Part shown: piece after piece, positions 35,954 to 45,449 of the stretch
Numbering within the stretch: the stretch's first letter is position 1
Layout: every line of letters starts with the position of its first letter
NCBI GenBank assembly: GCA_044507625.1
Contig: JBIQJE010000003.1
Span: 186,001-250,000, forward strand
Direction of reading: 5' to 3'
Origin: Hyphomicrobium_A sp044507625
GTDB lineage: Bacteria > Pseudomonadota > Alphaproteobacteria > Rhizobiales > Hyphomicrobiaceae
Length of the DNA: 64,000 nt
Position numbers and translations under genes: made by a program
Notes under the pieces: model-generated
Database searches by the model: none
Seen by the model: the letters and a program-made list of their open reading frames with translations, nothing else
Told to the model about the DNA's origin: nothing

Positions 35954-36654
35954 GAGGCGACATGAATCGTTGGCGACGGCCAACTATGCTCCATTGGCAA
36001 GCCCTCGTCAGCTGATCCTCCGCCAAGAGACATGGCGCGAACCATGATTCGATACAGTCGACGGTGACCGCGCAAGTGGCCGCTTGCTGGATAGAGCTAC
36101 CGTCTACCTCCCAACCGGTTTCCAACAGCCTGTCGCCGATGTCGGCTTTTGTATACGCGTTCGCATCCGCCGGTCGACCCCAGAGACGTCTGCATCGCGC
36201 TTGTGAGCGGACCTTCACTGGCCGCACGCAACGGCAGGTCTGCCTCCGAAAGCTCACATGAACAGGCTCCCAAGGTTTGAGCGAGGCTGCGGTTTGCCGG
36301 CTTCCGCTGATGGGACGGACCGTCTTTGTGCGGAGCGCGGGCGCCTGGGGCGTCCACTGCCGCTAATGGCCCTCAGTTGCCGAACGCGCCTCGTCGGTTC
36401 GTGCGAGCATTGCGGACGGGGAGGATGCACGCGGATTTGACGTTGCTAACGGTGGCGTGACTTCCGCTGACTCGGCGAAGCCGACGTTCGCGCGGTCGCT
36501 TAGCTGATGAAGGAGTGGATTGTCAGACTACATTTGGTGCAATGTCCGCAGCTCGGTCCTAGGCGTCACCCAACCGCTACCGAATGCGATTTGAGGGGCG
36601 CACGGCCGCTACGATTCGGTCGGCCCCTATCGCGGCTGGATACTGCATGTTTGA
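35954..36654. other. Intergenic region between two nuclease genes
   Basis: 701 bases, both flanking genes on the minus strand. Only short mixed frames. It must hold the promoter of the HNH/Z1 operon, but I see no clear box. Confidence 0.4.
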
Positions 36655-37485
36655 TCAAAAGCTAAGCGCCAAAGTTATGCCCGAGCGATCGATCAAGTCA
36701 CGCTGTTCTCTAAGCGGAACATGGTCGTAAAGAGCAGGCACACGCTCAATGACGCGCTCGATGAATTCCAAGGGGGTGCGCTGGTTTTGTTTAAGGCTGA
36801 TGAGTTCTTCGTTTGTCAGCACTATTTGAACGACCCCTACGCGATAGCGTTCTGCGTAGTATTCAATCCCCTTCGGCAACGGGGCTTCTTCATCTTCCAC
36901 TCGATAGCAAAACCACGATCGATTTGAGAAGCGCTTATGTGATATCGCCTCAAAAATATCCCTTTCCCAATTGGCCTCACGCACCTTGATCTCGCATGAC
37001 GCGAGTTCGATTTGAACAGCTCCAAATAACTCAACCCGTTCGGCTCCTATGATGTCTGGATTACCCCAGGGACCTCCGCTCTTAAGCGTCGACAAGTCCT
37101 TCGACGTATACCCCTTTTGCTGCAGCCAAAGTTCCATAAGTGGGTACAGATCGCGCTCAAGGATCGTGACCGCCGCACCAGAGGGCGCAGTGACCTCCTC
37201 CTGATCCAAGGGCTTAACTGCCGCTTGCGCAGGAGGCTCGTACCAGTAGCCCTTTCTGGGACCACCGCTTACAATCGAGCTATCGGGGTCATTGTTCGCC
37301 GCGCTACTGAGGTAATTCAGTATTGATCCCTCAGCCAGATCGATACTGAGCTGGCCAGATTTGACCTGCCTTTTGATTTCATCCACGATTTGTTTGTTGG
37401 ACTTCGAGGTCGCTTGGGACGTGCTTCCGCTTCCCTTTAGGTACGCTTCCACGGCCTCGATTAGGGTCTTGTACGCCCCTGCCAT
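36655..37485 (-). CDS. Predicted PD-(D/E)XK restriction-type nuclease with N-terminal HTH
   Basis: 276 residues. An N-terminal helical region (about 1-90; I-V-D-E-I-K-R-Q-V ... A-E-G-S-I-L-N-Y-L-S-S-A) could be a winged helix. The C-terminal part has L-E-R-D-L-Y-P-L-M-E-L-W-L, then G-N-P-D-I-I-G, and further on S-C-E-I-K-V-R-E-A-N-W, the D ... E-x-K spacing of a PD-(D/E)XK nuclease, then a C-terminal helical tail. No exact family is recognised. ATG at 37485 follows ggggaag; another ATG 12 bases upstream is possible. It stands alone beside the Z1 operon. Confidence 0.68.
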   Translation of the reverse strand: MAGAYKTLIEAVEAYLKGSGSTSQATSKSNKQIVDEIKRQVKSGQLSIDLAEGSILNYLSSAANNDPDSSIVSGGPRKGYWYEPPAQAAVKPLDQEEVTAPSGAAVTILERDLYPLMELWLQQKGYTSKDLSTLKSGGPWGNPDIIGAERVELFGAVQIELASCEIKVREANWERDIFEAISHKRFSNRSWFCYRVEDEEAPLPKGIEYYAERYRVGVVQIVLTNEELISLKQNQRTPLEFIERVIERVPALYDHVPLREQRDLIDRSGITLALSF

Positions 37486-37859
37486 TTGCTTCCCCATATA
37501 GCTATGAATTGGGTATCGCTGTTGCTCCGTTCCCGCATACCTCGCAGTCGACCTAGATGGCAAGAAGTGTCGCGCAAGGGAACTGAGACGCCCCTGGGGC
37601 GCACGAGACGGTTCGCCGAACTCCCGCTTCCTCTTTGAAGCGGATCCTATTCTGCGGATGCGCTGAGGGTCTGACCGAGTTGTCGTCGGCTTCCAGTCTG
37701 CACTCTCCAGCCTTCTTCGAGCCGTCGCAATGCCGAGAGTGCAGACTTTCGCAGGGTGCCGGTCGCGACCGTACTGGCTCGCCTTAATATGACCGCAACG
37801 CCTCGCGCAGCGGACGAAGGCAGACGCGAGGGCGACCAACGGACCCGTCGTTCAAGGGC
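37486..37859. other. Intergenic stretch, no gene seen
   Basis: 374 bases between the PD-(D/E)XK gene and the P-type ATPase gene (both minus). Reading frames across it are Arg-rich and not protein-like. Confidence 0.4.
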
Positions 37860-40148
37860 TCACGTGTTAGTAGCTGCCTCGTATATGTCTTCCTCCTGCG
37901 CATTGTGGATGCGCACAAGGGCTTCGATGGATCCGATGACCCTCTGGGCATCGCGGACGAGGTACTTGTCGGCGTCCTCGGCCCGCAGTCCGCTGGCGAG
38001 CCGCGCCAGCAGCCGCGCCTGATGCAGGATCTCGCGATGTGCCCGGCTCATTGCCGACAACCCGTGCATATCGATAAGGAGCTTCGATAACCGCGGGTAA
38101 AGCGTAGCTTCGTCCTCGCGCTCGTGCGTCACAACGCTGTCTTCAACAATCGCATGCGCGCTGAGGATAAGGTCGACCGCGGGACGGCCGGTCGCGTCGT
38201 CTAGCGCGTCCGAGATCGATCGCAGCCTGTCCAGTTCCTGCTCGAGCAACCGGTGCTCGTCGCTCAAGGCCCGCGCCATTCTGTCTGGCAGAACTTCTCT
38301 GCGTCGGTGCCAACCCGGTTTGAGAGCCCGCAGCGCATTGAGGATCACAGCGACATCGATGGCCTCCTGCGTCAAGGCACCCGCCACGGGCGTCAGCCAG
38401 CCGAAAGCGGCAAATACCATGGCGATACCGGAAAGCGCCATGCCGGCGACGATGCTTTGGATCGCGATGCGCCGGGCACGCCGGGCGATGGTCACCGCCT
38501 CCGACACCCGATCGAGCCTGTCCACAACGATCACTACGTCGGCCGCTTCCGACGATGCGCTGGCGCCGCGCGCGCCCAATGCGACGCCAACGTCCGCCGC
38601 TGCGAGTGCCGGCGCATCGTTGATTCCATCTCCCACCATCAACGTCGGGTGAAGGCGGCTCTCCAGGATGACGGCATCGACTTTATCTGATGGGACGCGG
38701 TCGGACAGTACCGCATCGATATTCAGCGCAGCAGCAATCGTCTCAGCTGCGTCAGCGTGATCACCAGTGACCATCACGATACGGGAAATCCCGGCCGCGC
38801 GCAGGGACTGCAGCGCGCGCGGCGTTTCTTTCCGTAGCTCATCGGCAAGGAGCAACGCGGCAACGACGCGGCCGTCGACCGATACGAACACGCTCAGCGC
38901 CGATCGCCAGGAGGCGCGGCGCAGCGCACGCGCGGCCCAGTCGTCCAGTTTGCGCGGCCCAAAGATGAGTTGGTGTGAGCCTACGCGGACCTTCCGTCCC
39001 GCAACCACGCCCTCGAGGCCAGAGCCCATCACCTCATGCACCTGCTGGGGCAGCTGCAGAGAATGACCTTGGCTGACGGCGGCAGTCACGATGGCGGCGG
39101 CCACGACATGCTGCGATGCCTGCTCCAATGACCCGGCTAGGCGCAGTACCTCGCCAGCGTCTTGCCCGGGCGCGGTCTCGACAGCGATCAGGCGCGCTCC
39201 TCCCACGGTGAGGGTGCCTGTCTTGTCGAATAAAACGGTATGCGTCTGTGCCAAGGCGTCGAGGGGCGCGCCGCCCTTGACGATGATGCCCCGACGCGCC
39301 GCCTGGGATACGCCGGCTATGAACGCGACAGGGGCCGCCAGTATGAGCGGGCAAGGCGTAGCAACGACCAGAACAGCGAGAGCGCGGATTGGATCACCCG
39401 ACAGTGCCCACGCCAATCCAGCAACCACGATCGTCACCGGCAACAGCAACAGCGCGTAGCGGTCCGCCAGCCGAATGAAGGGCGACTTGGCGGTCTGTGC
39501 GGCGGTCACAAGCCGCACGATGCCAGCGTAGGTGCTTTCGTCGGCCGTCGCGGTTGCCGTGATCTGAAAGGTGTCACCCGCGTTGAGCGTGCCACTGCGG
39601 GCGCTCTCGCCGGCTTGCCGCGTGACCGGGATCGGCTCACCGGTGAGCGCCGCTTCGTCGAGGACCGCCCGCGGAGAGGTGATCAGCCCATCAACCGGAA
39701 TGATCTCGCCGGCGCGAATGAGGATCGCATCGCCGACTTTCACATCACGGATGTCGACATCCGTGATGGTCTCATCCACGCGGCGATGCGCCAGCCGCGG
39801 CGCCCGTTCGACGAGGTTCTTCAAGTTGCGCTCGGCGCGGCTGACCGCATAGTCCTCGAGCACCGTTCCGCCCGTGTACATAATGGCGACGACAATCGCT
39901 GCCAGGGGCTGCTGCAGAAGAAGGGCGCCGGCCATCGCCAATAGGGCAATGGCGTCGACCCCCATGCGTCCGGCTGTCAAATCGCGGACGATGGAGAAGG
40001 CTAGCGCGATGACGACAGGGATTGTTGCAGCCGCCCACATCCAACTAGCCGTAGCGGGGTAGCCTGCGAGAAAGGCTGCGCCGCCAGCTATGAGGCCGAG
40101 AAGAGCGGCTAAAGCTAGGGTGCGCCTGGCGAAGCGTTCGTCGATCAT
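37860..40148 (-). CDS. P1B-5 heavy-metal P-type ATPase with C-terminal hemerythrin-like domain
   Basis: 762 residues. Two N-terminal helices precede the actuator domain (L-T-G-E at about 168-171). The metal-site helix reads T-P-C-P-L (about 264-268), the P1B-5 form instead of the CPC of copper pumps. Phosphorylation loop D-K-T-G-T at 308-312, V-T-G-D in the P-domain and G-D-G-I-N-D-A-P-A-L complete the machinery. From about 600 a hemerythrin-like helical bundle follows (D-E-H-R-L-L-E, H-A-I-V-E, H-E-R-E-D-E, H-R-E-I-L-H, H-N-A-Q-E-E), expected to hold a non-heme di-iron site. Characterised relatives (Nia-type) handle Ni and Fe. Confidence 0.88.
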   Translation of the reverse strand: MIDERFARRTLALAALLGLIAGGAAFLAGYPATASWMWAAATIPVVIALAFSIVRDLTAGRMGVDAIALLAMAGALLLQQPLAAIVVAIMYTGGTVLEDYAVSRAERNLKNLVERAPRLAHRRVDETITDVDIRDVKVGDAILIRAGEIIPVDGLITSPRAVLDEAALTGEPIPVTRQAGESARSGTLNAGDTFQITATATADESTYAGIVRLVTAAQTAKSPFIRLADRYALLLLPVTIVVAGLAWALSGDPIRALAVLVVATPCPLILAAPVAFIAGVSQAARRGIIVKGGAPLDALAQTHTVLFDKTGTLTVGGARLIAVETAPGQDAGEVLRLAGSLEQASQHVVAAAIVTAAVSQGHSLQLPQQVHEVMGSGLEGVVAGRKVRVGSHQLIFGPRKLDDWAARALRRASWRSALSVFVSVDGRVVAALLLADELRKETPRALQSLRAAGISRIVMVTGDHADAAETIAAALNIDAVLSDRVPSDKVDAVILESRLHPTLMVGDGINDAPALAAADVGVALGARGASASSEAADVVIVVDRLDRVSEAVTIARRARRIAIQSIVAGMALSGIAMVFAAFGWLTPVAGALTQEAIDVAVILNALRALKPGWHRRREVLPDRMARALSDEHRLLEQELDRLRSISDALDDATGRPAVDLILSAHAIVEDSVVTHEREDEATLYPRLSKLLIDMHGLSAMSRAHREILHQARLLARLASGLRAEDADKYLVRDAQRVIGSIEALVRIHNAQEEDIYEAATNT

Positions 40149-40324
40149 GACGCTACTCGAAGAGGGGCGAGAGAAGTCACTTGCATCCTAAGGAGCGTCG
40201 GGCGGAGATCGCGAAAGTATTTTGCGGCCGGTGAACATTGCGGAAGTGATATTTCCTCCCTCATGAAGCTCGGTGAAAACGACTGCGGCCACATGGCCAA
40301 CATAACGGTGCATAGAAGCCGAGC

Positions 40325-40660
40325 TCATGCACTTCGACGAACGGACTGCGGAACGCGCGCATCGCGTCGTGGGAGGCCATGTCGATGAGGTCGCCCGTCT
40401 CCGGCACCACCAAGGAGGGGCGACGCCCGGGACAGCAACCCACGCCGCGAACCAACCTCCGGCGGCAACCCGTCCTCGACGACAATCTCGATAAGGCCCG
40501 GCGAGCAGTTGTCAGCAAGGCGCAGCACGATTTTGGTCCTGGCGTGCTTGCAGCCGTCCTCGCCGTTCTGCGCGCGGTCAACGACGAACCCTTCCGGGCG
40601 CACCCCTGTGGTGAGACGTCCGGCAATGTCGTTGTCGTCCTCGGCGAGCAGTATGCGAAT
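40325..40660 (-). pseudogene. Remnant of a two-component pair upstream of the RND pump
   Basis: A minus-strand frame begins I-R-I-L-L-A-E-D-D-N-D-I-A-G-R-L with the look of an OmpR-type receiver domain, with a ribosome site (ggagg) placed for a codon that is now ATT instead of ATG. After ~40 residues it jumps to L-I-E-I-V-V-E-D-G-L-P-P-E-V, resembling the ATP-binding G1 region of a histidine kinase. The phospho-Asp, dimerisation and output parts are missing, so a deletion probably fused regulator and kinase ends. It faces away from the RND operon, as such regulators usually do. Confidence 0.5.
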
Positions 40661-40701
40661 GACGTGCCTCCATAGCCTAGATCACACCCCTTAGGCGCCG
40701 G

Positions 40702-40785
40702 ACCTGAATTCCACCTGAAAGGCTCAAAGAGCTGAACACCTGCGTCCGGCCAGCGCTGCGCCGGGCTTTTCAGGTTGTTTCAGGT
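40702..40785. promoter_or_regulatory. Two acctgaa-type double boxes before the RND operon
   Basis: acctgaa-ttcc-acctgaa at 40702-40719 and, on the opposite strand sense, ttcaggt-tgt-ttcaggt at 40769-40785. Seven-base boxes with 10-11-base spacing are typical of OmpR/CusR-type response-regulator dimers. The right pair ends 41 bases before the first gene of the pump. The same double box occurs at 58241-58258. Confidence 0.6.
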
Positions 40786-40825
40786 CGGCGTGCGACAGCC
40801 CTAACCCGACCGGAGGTTACGGCCC

Positions 40826-41884
40826 ATGTCTTTAATCAAATGTCTGACGGCGACAGCCGCATTCATCGCATTGGTGGGGGTTTTGAAGGCGGCTTTAGGC
40901 GCTGAAATCGCCGTCTCCCAGGCCCAGATCGAACGCCTTGAGATTCGGCTGGAGGAGGCGCGCCCGGCTTTCGAGGAGGCGATCGCTCTACTCCCGGGCA
41001 CCATCATCCCGCCGATGAACAGCCGCATTGCGGTGCCTGCCCCCTTTGCCGGTACCGTCGTGTCGGTGGAGGTGCTCCCCGGCCAAACCGTGGAGCAGGG
41101 TCGCACGCTGATGACGATTGCTAGCCGTGAGCTGGTCGAGACGCTCTCTCAGTTCCATCAGGCGGAAGCCAACCTTGCAGCTGCGACCGCCGTCGCCGAA
41201 CGCTATCGCGGCCTTGCCGAGAAGAATATCGCTTCACCGACGCGTGCTGCCGAGACCGAAGCGCAGCGCACAGGGCTTGCAGCCGTCGTCGAGGCACATC
41301 GGCGACTCGTCACCTTGGGCCATATCAAGACAAATCCCGACGGCAGCTATGATTTGGTTGCCCAGCAGGCTGGGCGCATCGTCGAGGCGAACGTCGCACC
41401 AGGGGCCAGCATCGGCGCCATGCAAGCGGCCGTTGTTTTCGACACGAGCGATGAGCTGTGGGTTGAGGCGCAACTGCCGGCGTCGTTGGTCGGCAAAGTG
41501 CATCCCGGCGACAGCATCACATTAGAGGATGGCACTAGGGGCAAGGTACTTTCGGTTGGGCACACGCTCGATCCGAAGACTCGCTCGACCACGCTCACGG
41601 GTACCATCCCCGGTTCGGCCGGTCTCGTTCCGGGCCAGATGGTGACCCTCAGCATACATAGACAGGCCGCCGTAAGCAGCGTCGAGGTTCCTGCACAAGC
41701 GGTTGTTTGGCTGGGCGCCACTCCCAGTGTCTTCGTGCGAACGGAAACTGGATTTGCCGTGCAGCCCGTAGTCCTCATGGGCAAAACGCTACGCGCGGCC
41801 ACGATCGGAGGTGGCCTCACAGCAGGGCAGAAGATCGCCGTATCAGGGCTCGCTCAGCTCGAAAACATGATTGGTGCGGACTAA
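40826..41884 (+). CDS. RND efflux periplasmic adaptor (CusB/CzcB-like)
   Basis: 352 residues with a signal peptide (about 1-25). The lipoyl halves read I-A-V-P-A-P-F-A-G-T-V-V-S-V-E-V-L-P-G-Q-T-V and G-R-I-V-E-A-N-V-A-P-G-A, flanking an alpha-hairpin; then a beta-barrel domain (L-W-V-E-A-Q-L-P) and a membrane-proximal domain. No N-terminal metal-binding or C-terminal heme domain. It bridges the inner-membrane pump to an outer-membrane channel, which is not encoded here. It ends 3 bases before the pump gene, so they are co-translated. Confidence 0.88.
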   Translation: MSLIKCLTATAAFIALVGVLKAALGAEIAVSQAQIERLEIRLEEARPAFEEAIALLPGTIIPPMNSRIAVPAPFAGTVVSVEVLPGQTVEQGRTLMTIASRELVETLSQFHQAEANLAAATAVAERYRGLAEKNIASPTRAAETEAQRTGLAAVVEAHRRLVTLGHIKTNPDGSYDLVAQQAGRIVEANVAPGASIGAMQAAVVFDTSDELWVEAQLPASLVGKVHPGDSITLEDGTRGKVLSVGHTLDPKTRSTTLTGTIPGSAGLVPGQMVTLSIHRQAAVSSVEVPAQAVVWLGATPSVFVRTETGFAVQPVVLMGKTLRAATIGGGLTAGQKIAVSGLAQLENMIGAD

Positions 41885-41887
41885 GCG

Positions 41888-44800
41888 ATGCTGCGTCGTA
41901 CAGTCGAGTTCGCACTCACGCAACGGCCCTTCGTGCTGCTGTGCACGCTGCTCGTCGCTATGGCGGGCGGCTATTCCTTTCTGCGCTTACCCATCGATGC
42001 TTTCCCGGATATCTCATCTATCCAGGCGAAGATCATCATGAAGGCGCCGGGGATGACGCCTGAGGAGGTGGAAACCCGGGTCATCGCGCCAATCGAGCTG
42101 GAGTTGCTCGGTATTCCGCGCCAGACGGTCCTGCGCTCGTCGGCGAAGTATGCGATTGCCGACATCACCATCGACTTCGAGGACGGCACAGACATCTATT
42201 GGGCTCGCCAGCAGGTGGCGGAGCGACTGGCCGGGGCTAGGGACGCGCTGCCATCCAACGTTTCCGGCGGTCTCGCGCCGATCGCCACGCCGCTGTCAGA
42301 CGTCTTCATGTTCACCATCGAGGGCGGTAGCCTCTCGCTGGAAGACCGGCGCAGTCTGCTCGACTGGACAATACGCCCTGCTCTTCGGACGATACCCGGG
42401 GTCGCCGACGTCAATGCGCTCGGCGGTCTGGTGCGCACATTCGACGTCGTCCCCGACAGCGCCGCGCTGGCGTCTGCTGGATTGAGCGTCGCCGATATCA
42501 AAGATGCGATCGCAGCGAGTAATCGCAATGACGGTGCTGGGCGACTTTCCGACGGTGAAAAGGCCCTCGTGGTGCGCTCGGAAGGCGCCATTCGCACGCC
42601 TGCGGACTTGCAGCAAGTCGTCCTGAGGTCGGAGGGCGGCAAGATCTTGCGGCTGCAGGATGTCGCCACGGTCGGCATCGGCAGCCTCACCCGTTACGGA
42701 GCGGTGACCAAGGATGGACGCGGCGAAGCGGTGCAGGGCCTCGTGCTCTCGCTGCGCGGCGCCGATGCCAGCGCGATCGTGAAGGACGTGCAAGCGCGGC
42801 TCGAAACGCTAAAGCCAGGTTTGCCGGAAGGCGTAACGCTGCAAGTCTTCTATGACCGTTCTGACCTCATTCAACGCGCCGTGGGTACCGTCACCAAAGC
42901 GCTGGTCGAAGCGACGGTGCTAGTCGTCATACTGCTGCTCGCCTTTCTCGGAAGCCTACGCGCTTCCCTCGTCGTGGCGGTCACGCTGCCAATGGCTGCG
43001 CTCACCACATTTTTGATGATGAAGCTCTTCGGCATGTCCGCGAACCTCATGAGCCTCGGGGGGCTCGCCATTGCCATCGGCCTCATCGTCGATGCTGCGG
43101 TTGTCGTTGTCGAGAATACGGTCGAGCGTCTCAATCATCATGCGGACGACACGCGCATTCCGCTCTTGCATCAGGTCTACCAGGCGGCGGCAGAGGTCGT
43201 CACGCCGGTTGCCTCGGGCATCATTATTATCTGTCTAGTTTTCCTGCCGCTGCTTTCGCTGCAAGGGCTCGAGGGCAAGTTGTTCGCGCCCGTGGCGATC
43301 ACTATCATCTTTGCTCTTTCGAGTTCGCTGCTGCTCTCACTCACCCTGATCCCGACTCTGTCGTCGCTCTTCCTGCGCGGCAGCGCCCACAAGAACCCGA
43401 TCCTGATGCGGGTCCTCGAGGCCGGTTACCGGCCGCTGCTGCGCTTTTGCCTGGCACATCCTATGCCAGTCTACGTCGCCGCTGCCACCGGCGCGGCAGC
43501 AATGGTCCTTGCCTATTTCGCCGTCGGCAAGTCGTTCATGCCGACCATGGACGAAGGGGCGGTCATCATACAGACAACCAAGCTCCCCTCGATCAACCTT
43601 GAGGAAAGCATTGCGACCGACCTGCGCATTCAGCGCATCCTTCTAGAGAAGGTGCCGGAGGTCGATCACGTCGTAGCACGCGTCGGCTCTGATGAACTAG
43701 GGCTCGACCCCATGAGCCCCAACGATACCGACGCGTTCTTGGTGCTCAAACCCAAGAACCAGTGGCGCGTGCCGAGTAAGGAGTGGTTGCTGGAGCAGCT
43801 GCGCGCAGCCATGACCGAACTGCCGGGTGTCGAATTCGCCTTTACGCAACCGATCGAGATGCGCACTTCCGAGATGCTGACCGGCGCGCGCGGCGACTTA
43901 GCGGTGAAGATCTTCGGGCCCGACCTGAAGCAGCTCGCCGATCTCGCCGGTCGCGTCCAAGCGTCGATTGCTGGGGTCAAAGGGGCGTCCGAGGTGTTCA
44001 CGGCTTCCAATGATACAGTGGACTATCTGCAGATCGACGTGGACCGCCTTACGGCAGGGCGCACGGGCCTTTCTGTGACGCGTATCGAAGACGAACTGCG
44101 CGCTCTTTTGGAGGGTGCACCGGCCGGCATCGTCGCCGAGGCACACAAGCGGACCAACATTGTGATCCGCGGACCTGAGACCCTGCGCAAAGCACCCGAG
44201 CTATTCATGCAGAGCCAGCTCGCTGCCGGAGACGGCGGCCTCGTGCGCATCGGCGATGTCGCCCGACTGCATCGCACGGCCGGCCTCGTCAAGGTGGACC
44301 GCGAGAACGCTTCGCGCTTTGCCATCGTGCAAGCTTACGTTTCCGGGCGCGATCTCGTCGGCTTCGTTGAGGATGCTCAGAAGGCAGTTGCGGCCACGGT
44401 TGAGCTTCCCCCCGGCTACCGCCTCGTTTGGGGCGGCGAGTTTGAGAATCAGCGGCGGGCGGCCGCGCGCCTCGCAATCGTCGTTCCGATCGCGCTGGTG
44501 CTCATCTTCCTCGTGCTGTTTGCGAGCCTGCGCTCAGTGCGTCAGGCTGTGCTGATCCTTGCCAACGTTCCGTTTGCTTTGATCGGCGGTCTCCTCGCGC
44601 TCTGGGTGGCCGGCGAGTATTTGTCGGTGCCGGCGTCGGTCGGGTTCATTGCGCTGCTCGGCATCGCCGTTCTGAACGGACTGGTCCTCGTCAGCTACTT
44701 CAACCAGCTCCTCGTTGCCGGCATGCCGCTCGATCAGGTGGTGTTCGAAGGTTCGCTGCGGCGCCTGCGTCCCGTGCTCATGACGGCGAGCATTGCCGCC

Positions 44801-45007
44801 TTCGGTCTGGTCCCGCTGCTGTTTGCCAGCGGACCAGGCTCCGAGATCCAAAAGCCGCTCGCGATCGTCGTGATCGGTGGTCTCATCACGTCGACAGCGC
44901 TCACCCTCATTCTGCTGCCCATTCTCTTCCGCCGCCTCGGCGTCGCGGCGAGAGAGCCATCCTCGGAAACCCGGAATCTGTCATGGATCAATCCGCTTGC
45001 AAGCTGA
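41888..45007 (+). CDS. Heavy-metal RND efflux pump (CusA/CzcA family)
   Basis: 1039 residues, full length, 12 transmembrane helices with two large periplasmic loops. The N-terminus (V-E-F-A-L-T-Q-R-P-F-V-L) and L-R-L-P-I-D-A-F-P-D-I-S match the heavy-metal-efflux class. The helix-4 signature is G-G-L-A-I-A-I-G-L-I-V-D-A-A-V-V-V-V-E-N, closer to the CusA-like branch (GGIAIAIG...VDAA) than to the CzcA zinc branch (DFG...DGA). The substrate is a cation such as Cu, Ag, Ni or Co; I cannot decide. Adaptor upstream, DUF3240 protein overlapping downstream. Confidence 0.9.
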   Translation: MLRRTVEFALTQRPFVLLCTLLVAMAGGYSFLRLPIDAFPDISSIQAKIIMKAPGMTPEEVETRVIAPIELELLGIPRQTVLRSSAKYAIADITIDFEDGTDIYWARQQVAERLAGARDALPSNVSGGLAPIATPLSDVFMFTIEGGSLSLEDRRSLLDWTIRPALRTIPGVADVNALGGLVRTFDVVPDSAALASAGLSVADIKDAIAASNRNDGAGRLSDGEKALVVRSEGAIRTPADLQQVVLRSEGGKILRLQDVATVGIGSLTRYGAVTKDGRGEAVQGLVLSLRGADASAIVKDVQARLETLKPGLPEGVTLQVFYDRSDLIQRAVGTVTKALVEATVLVVILLLAFLGSLRASLVVAVTLPMAALTTFLMMKLFGMSANLMSLGGLAIAIGLIVDAAVVVVENTVERLNHHADDTRIPLLHQVYQAAAEVVTPVASGIIIICLVFLPLLSLQGLEGKLFAPVAITIIFALSSSLLLSLTLIPTLSSLFLRGSAHKNPILMRVLEAGYRPLLRFCLAHPMPVYVAAATGAAAMVLAYFAVGKSFMPTMDEGAVIIQTTKLPSINLEESIATDLRIQRILLEKVPEVDHVVARVGSDELGLDPMSPNDTDAFLVLKPKNQWRVPSKEWLLEQLRAAMTELPGVEFAFTQPIEMRTSEMLTGARGDLAVKIFGPDLKQLADLAGRVQASIAGVKGASEVFTASNDTVDYLQIDVDRLTAGRTGLSVTRIEDELRALLEGAPAGIVAEAHKRTNIVIRGPETLRKAPELFMQSQLAAGDGGLVRIGDVARLHRTAGLVKVDRENASRFAIVQAYVSGRDLVGFVEDAQKAVAATVELPPGYRLVWGGEFENQRRAAARLAIVVPIALVLIFLVLFASLRSVRQAVLILANVPFALIGGLLALWVAGEYLSVPASVGFIALLGIAVLNGLVLVSYFNQLLVAGMPLDQVVFEGSLRRLRPVLMTASIAAFGLVPLLFASGPGSEIQKPLAIVVIGGLITSTALTLILLPILFRRLGVAAREPSSETRNLSWINPLAS

Positions 45008-45336
45008 CCCTGGTCTATCCGCTCGCCGCGGAAGATCACATCACCGAGCTCTTGTTGAATGCAGACCCGCCGCTGTCCGGCTTCACAACCTGGAGAGCGG
45101 AGGGCCACGGCCTCGACTTCGGCAATGCCAGCGTGCGCGAACGCGTGCGTGGCCGGGTGGCGCTCGGTATGCTCGTCCTCATCCTTCCACGACTGCGGCT
45201 CAGCTCCGTCCTGGAGGACATTCGCTTAGGGGTGGGCATTTCAGACCTCACCTATTGGGTGGAGCCTATCGAGGCTTTTGGTCGACTTGCGCACGTTGCT
45301 GCGATCGACGTCGCGGCAGCCGAGGCGGCAGCATGA
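44983..45336 (+). CDS. DUF3240 family protein
   Basis: 117 residues, starting inside the last 25 bases of the pump gene. Features such as K-L-T-L-V-Y-P near the N-terminus, L-L-N-A-D-P-P-L-S-G-F-T-T-W and V-R-G-R-V fit DUF3240 (PF11582), small proteins commonly found just after CzcA/CusA pumps. The fold is predicted to be PII-like, so it may sense metal or nucleotide and tune the pump, but no function is known. Confidence 0.8.
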   Translation: MDQSACKLTLVYPLAAEDHITELLLNADPPLSGFTTWRAEGHGLDFGNASVRERVRGRVALGMLVLILPRLRLSSVLEDIRLGVGISDLTYWVEPIEAFGRLAHVAAIDVAAAEAAA

Positions 45337-45449
45337 CCGGCTATAGGGGCACAAGCGGGCGCCAGCCCGTCGCTACACGTAGAGCGCCGACTTCGGCTTC
45401 TGGGACTTCGCGTGCCTGCTGTTGGCGATTTCCGTAGGCCCAGGGCAGG

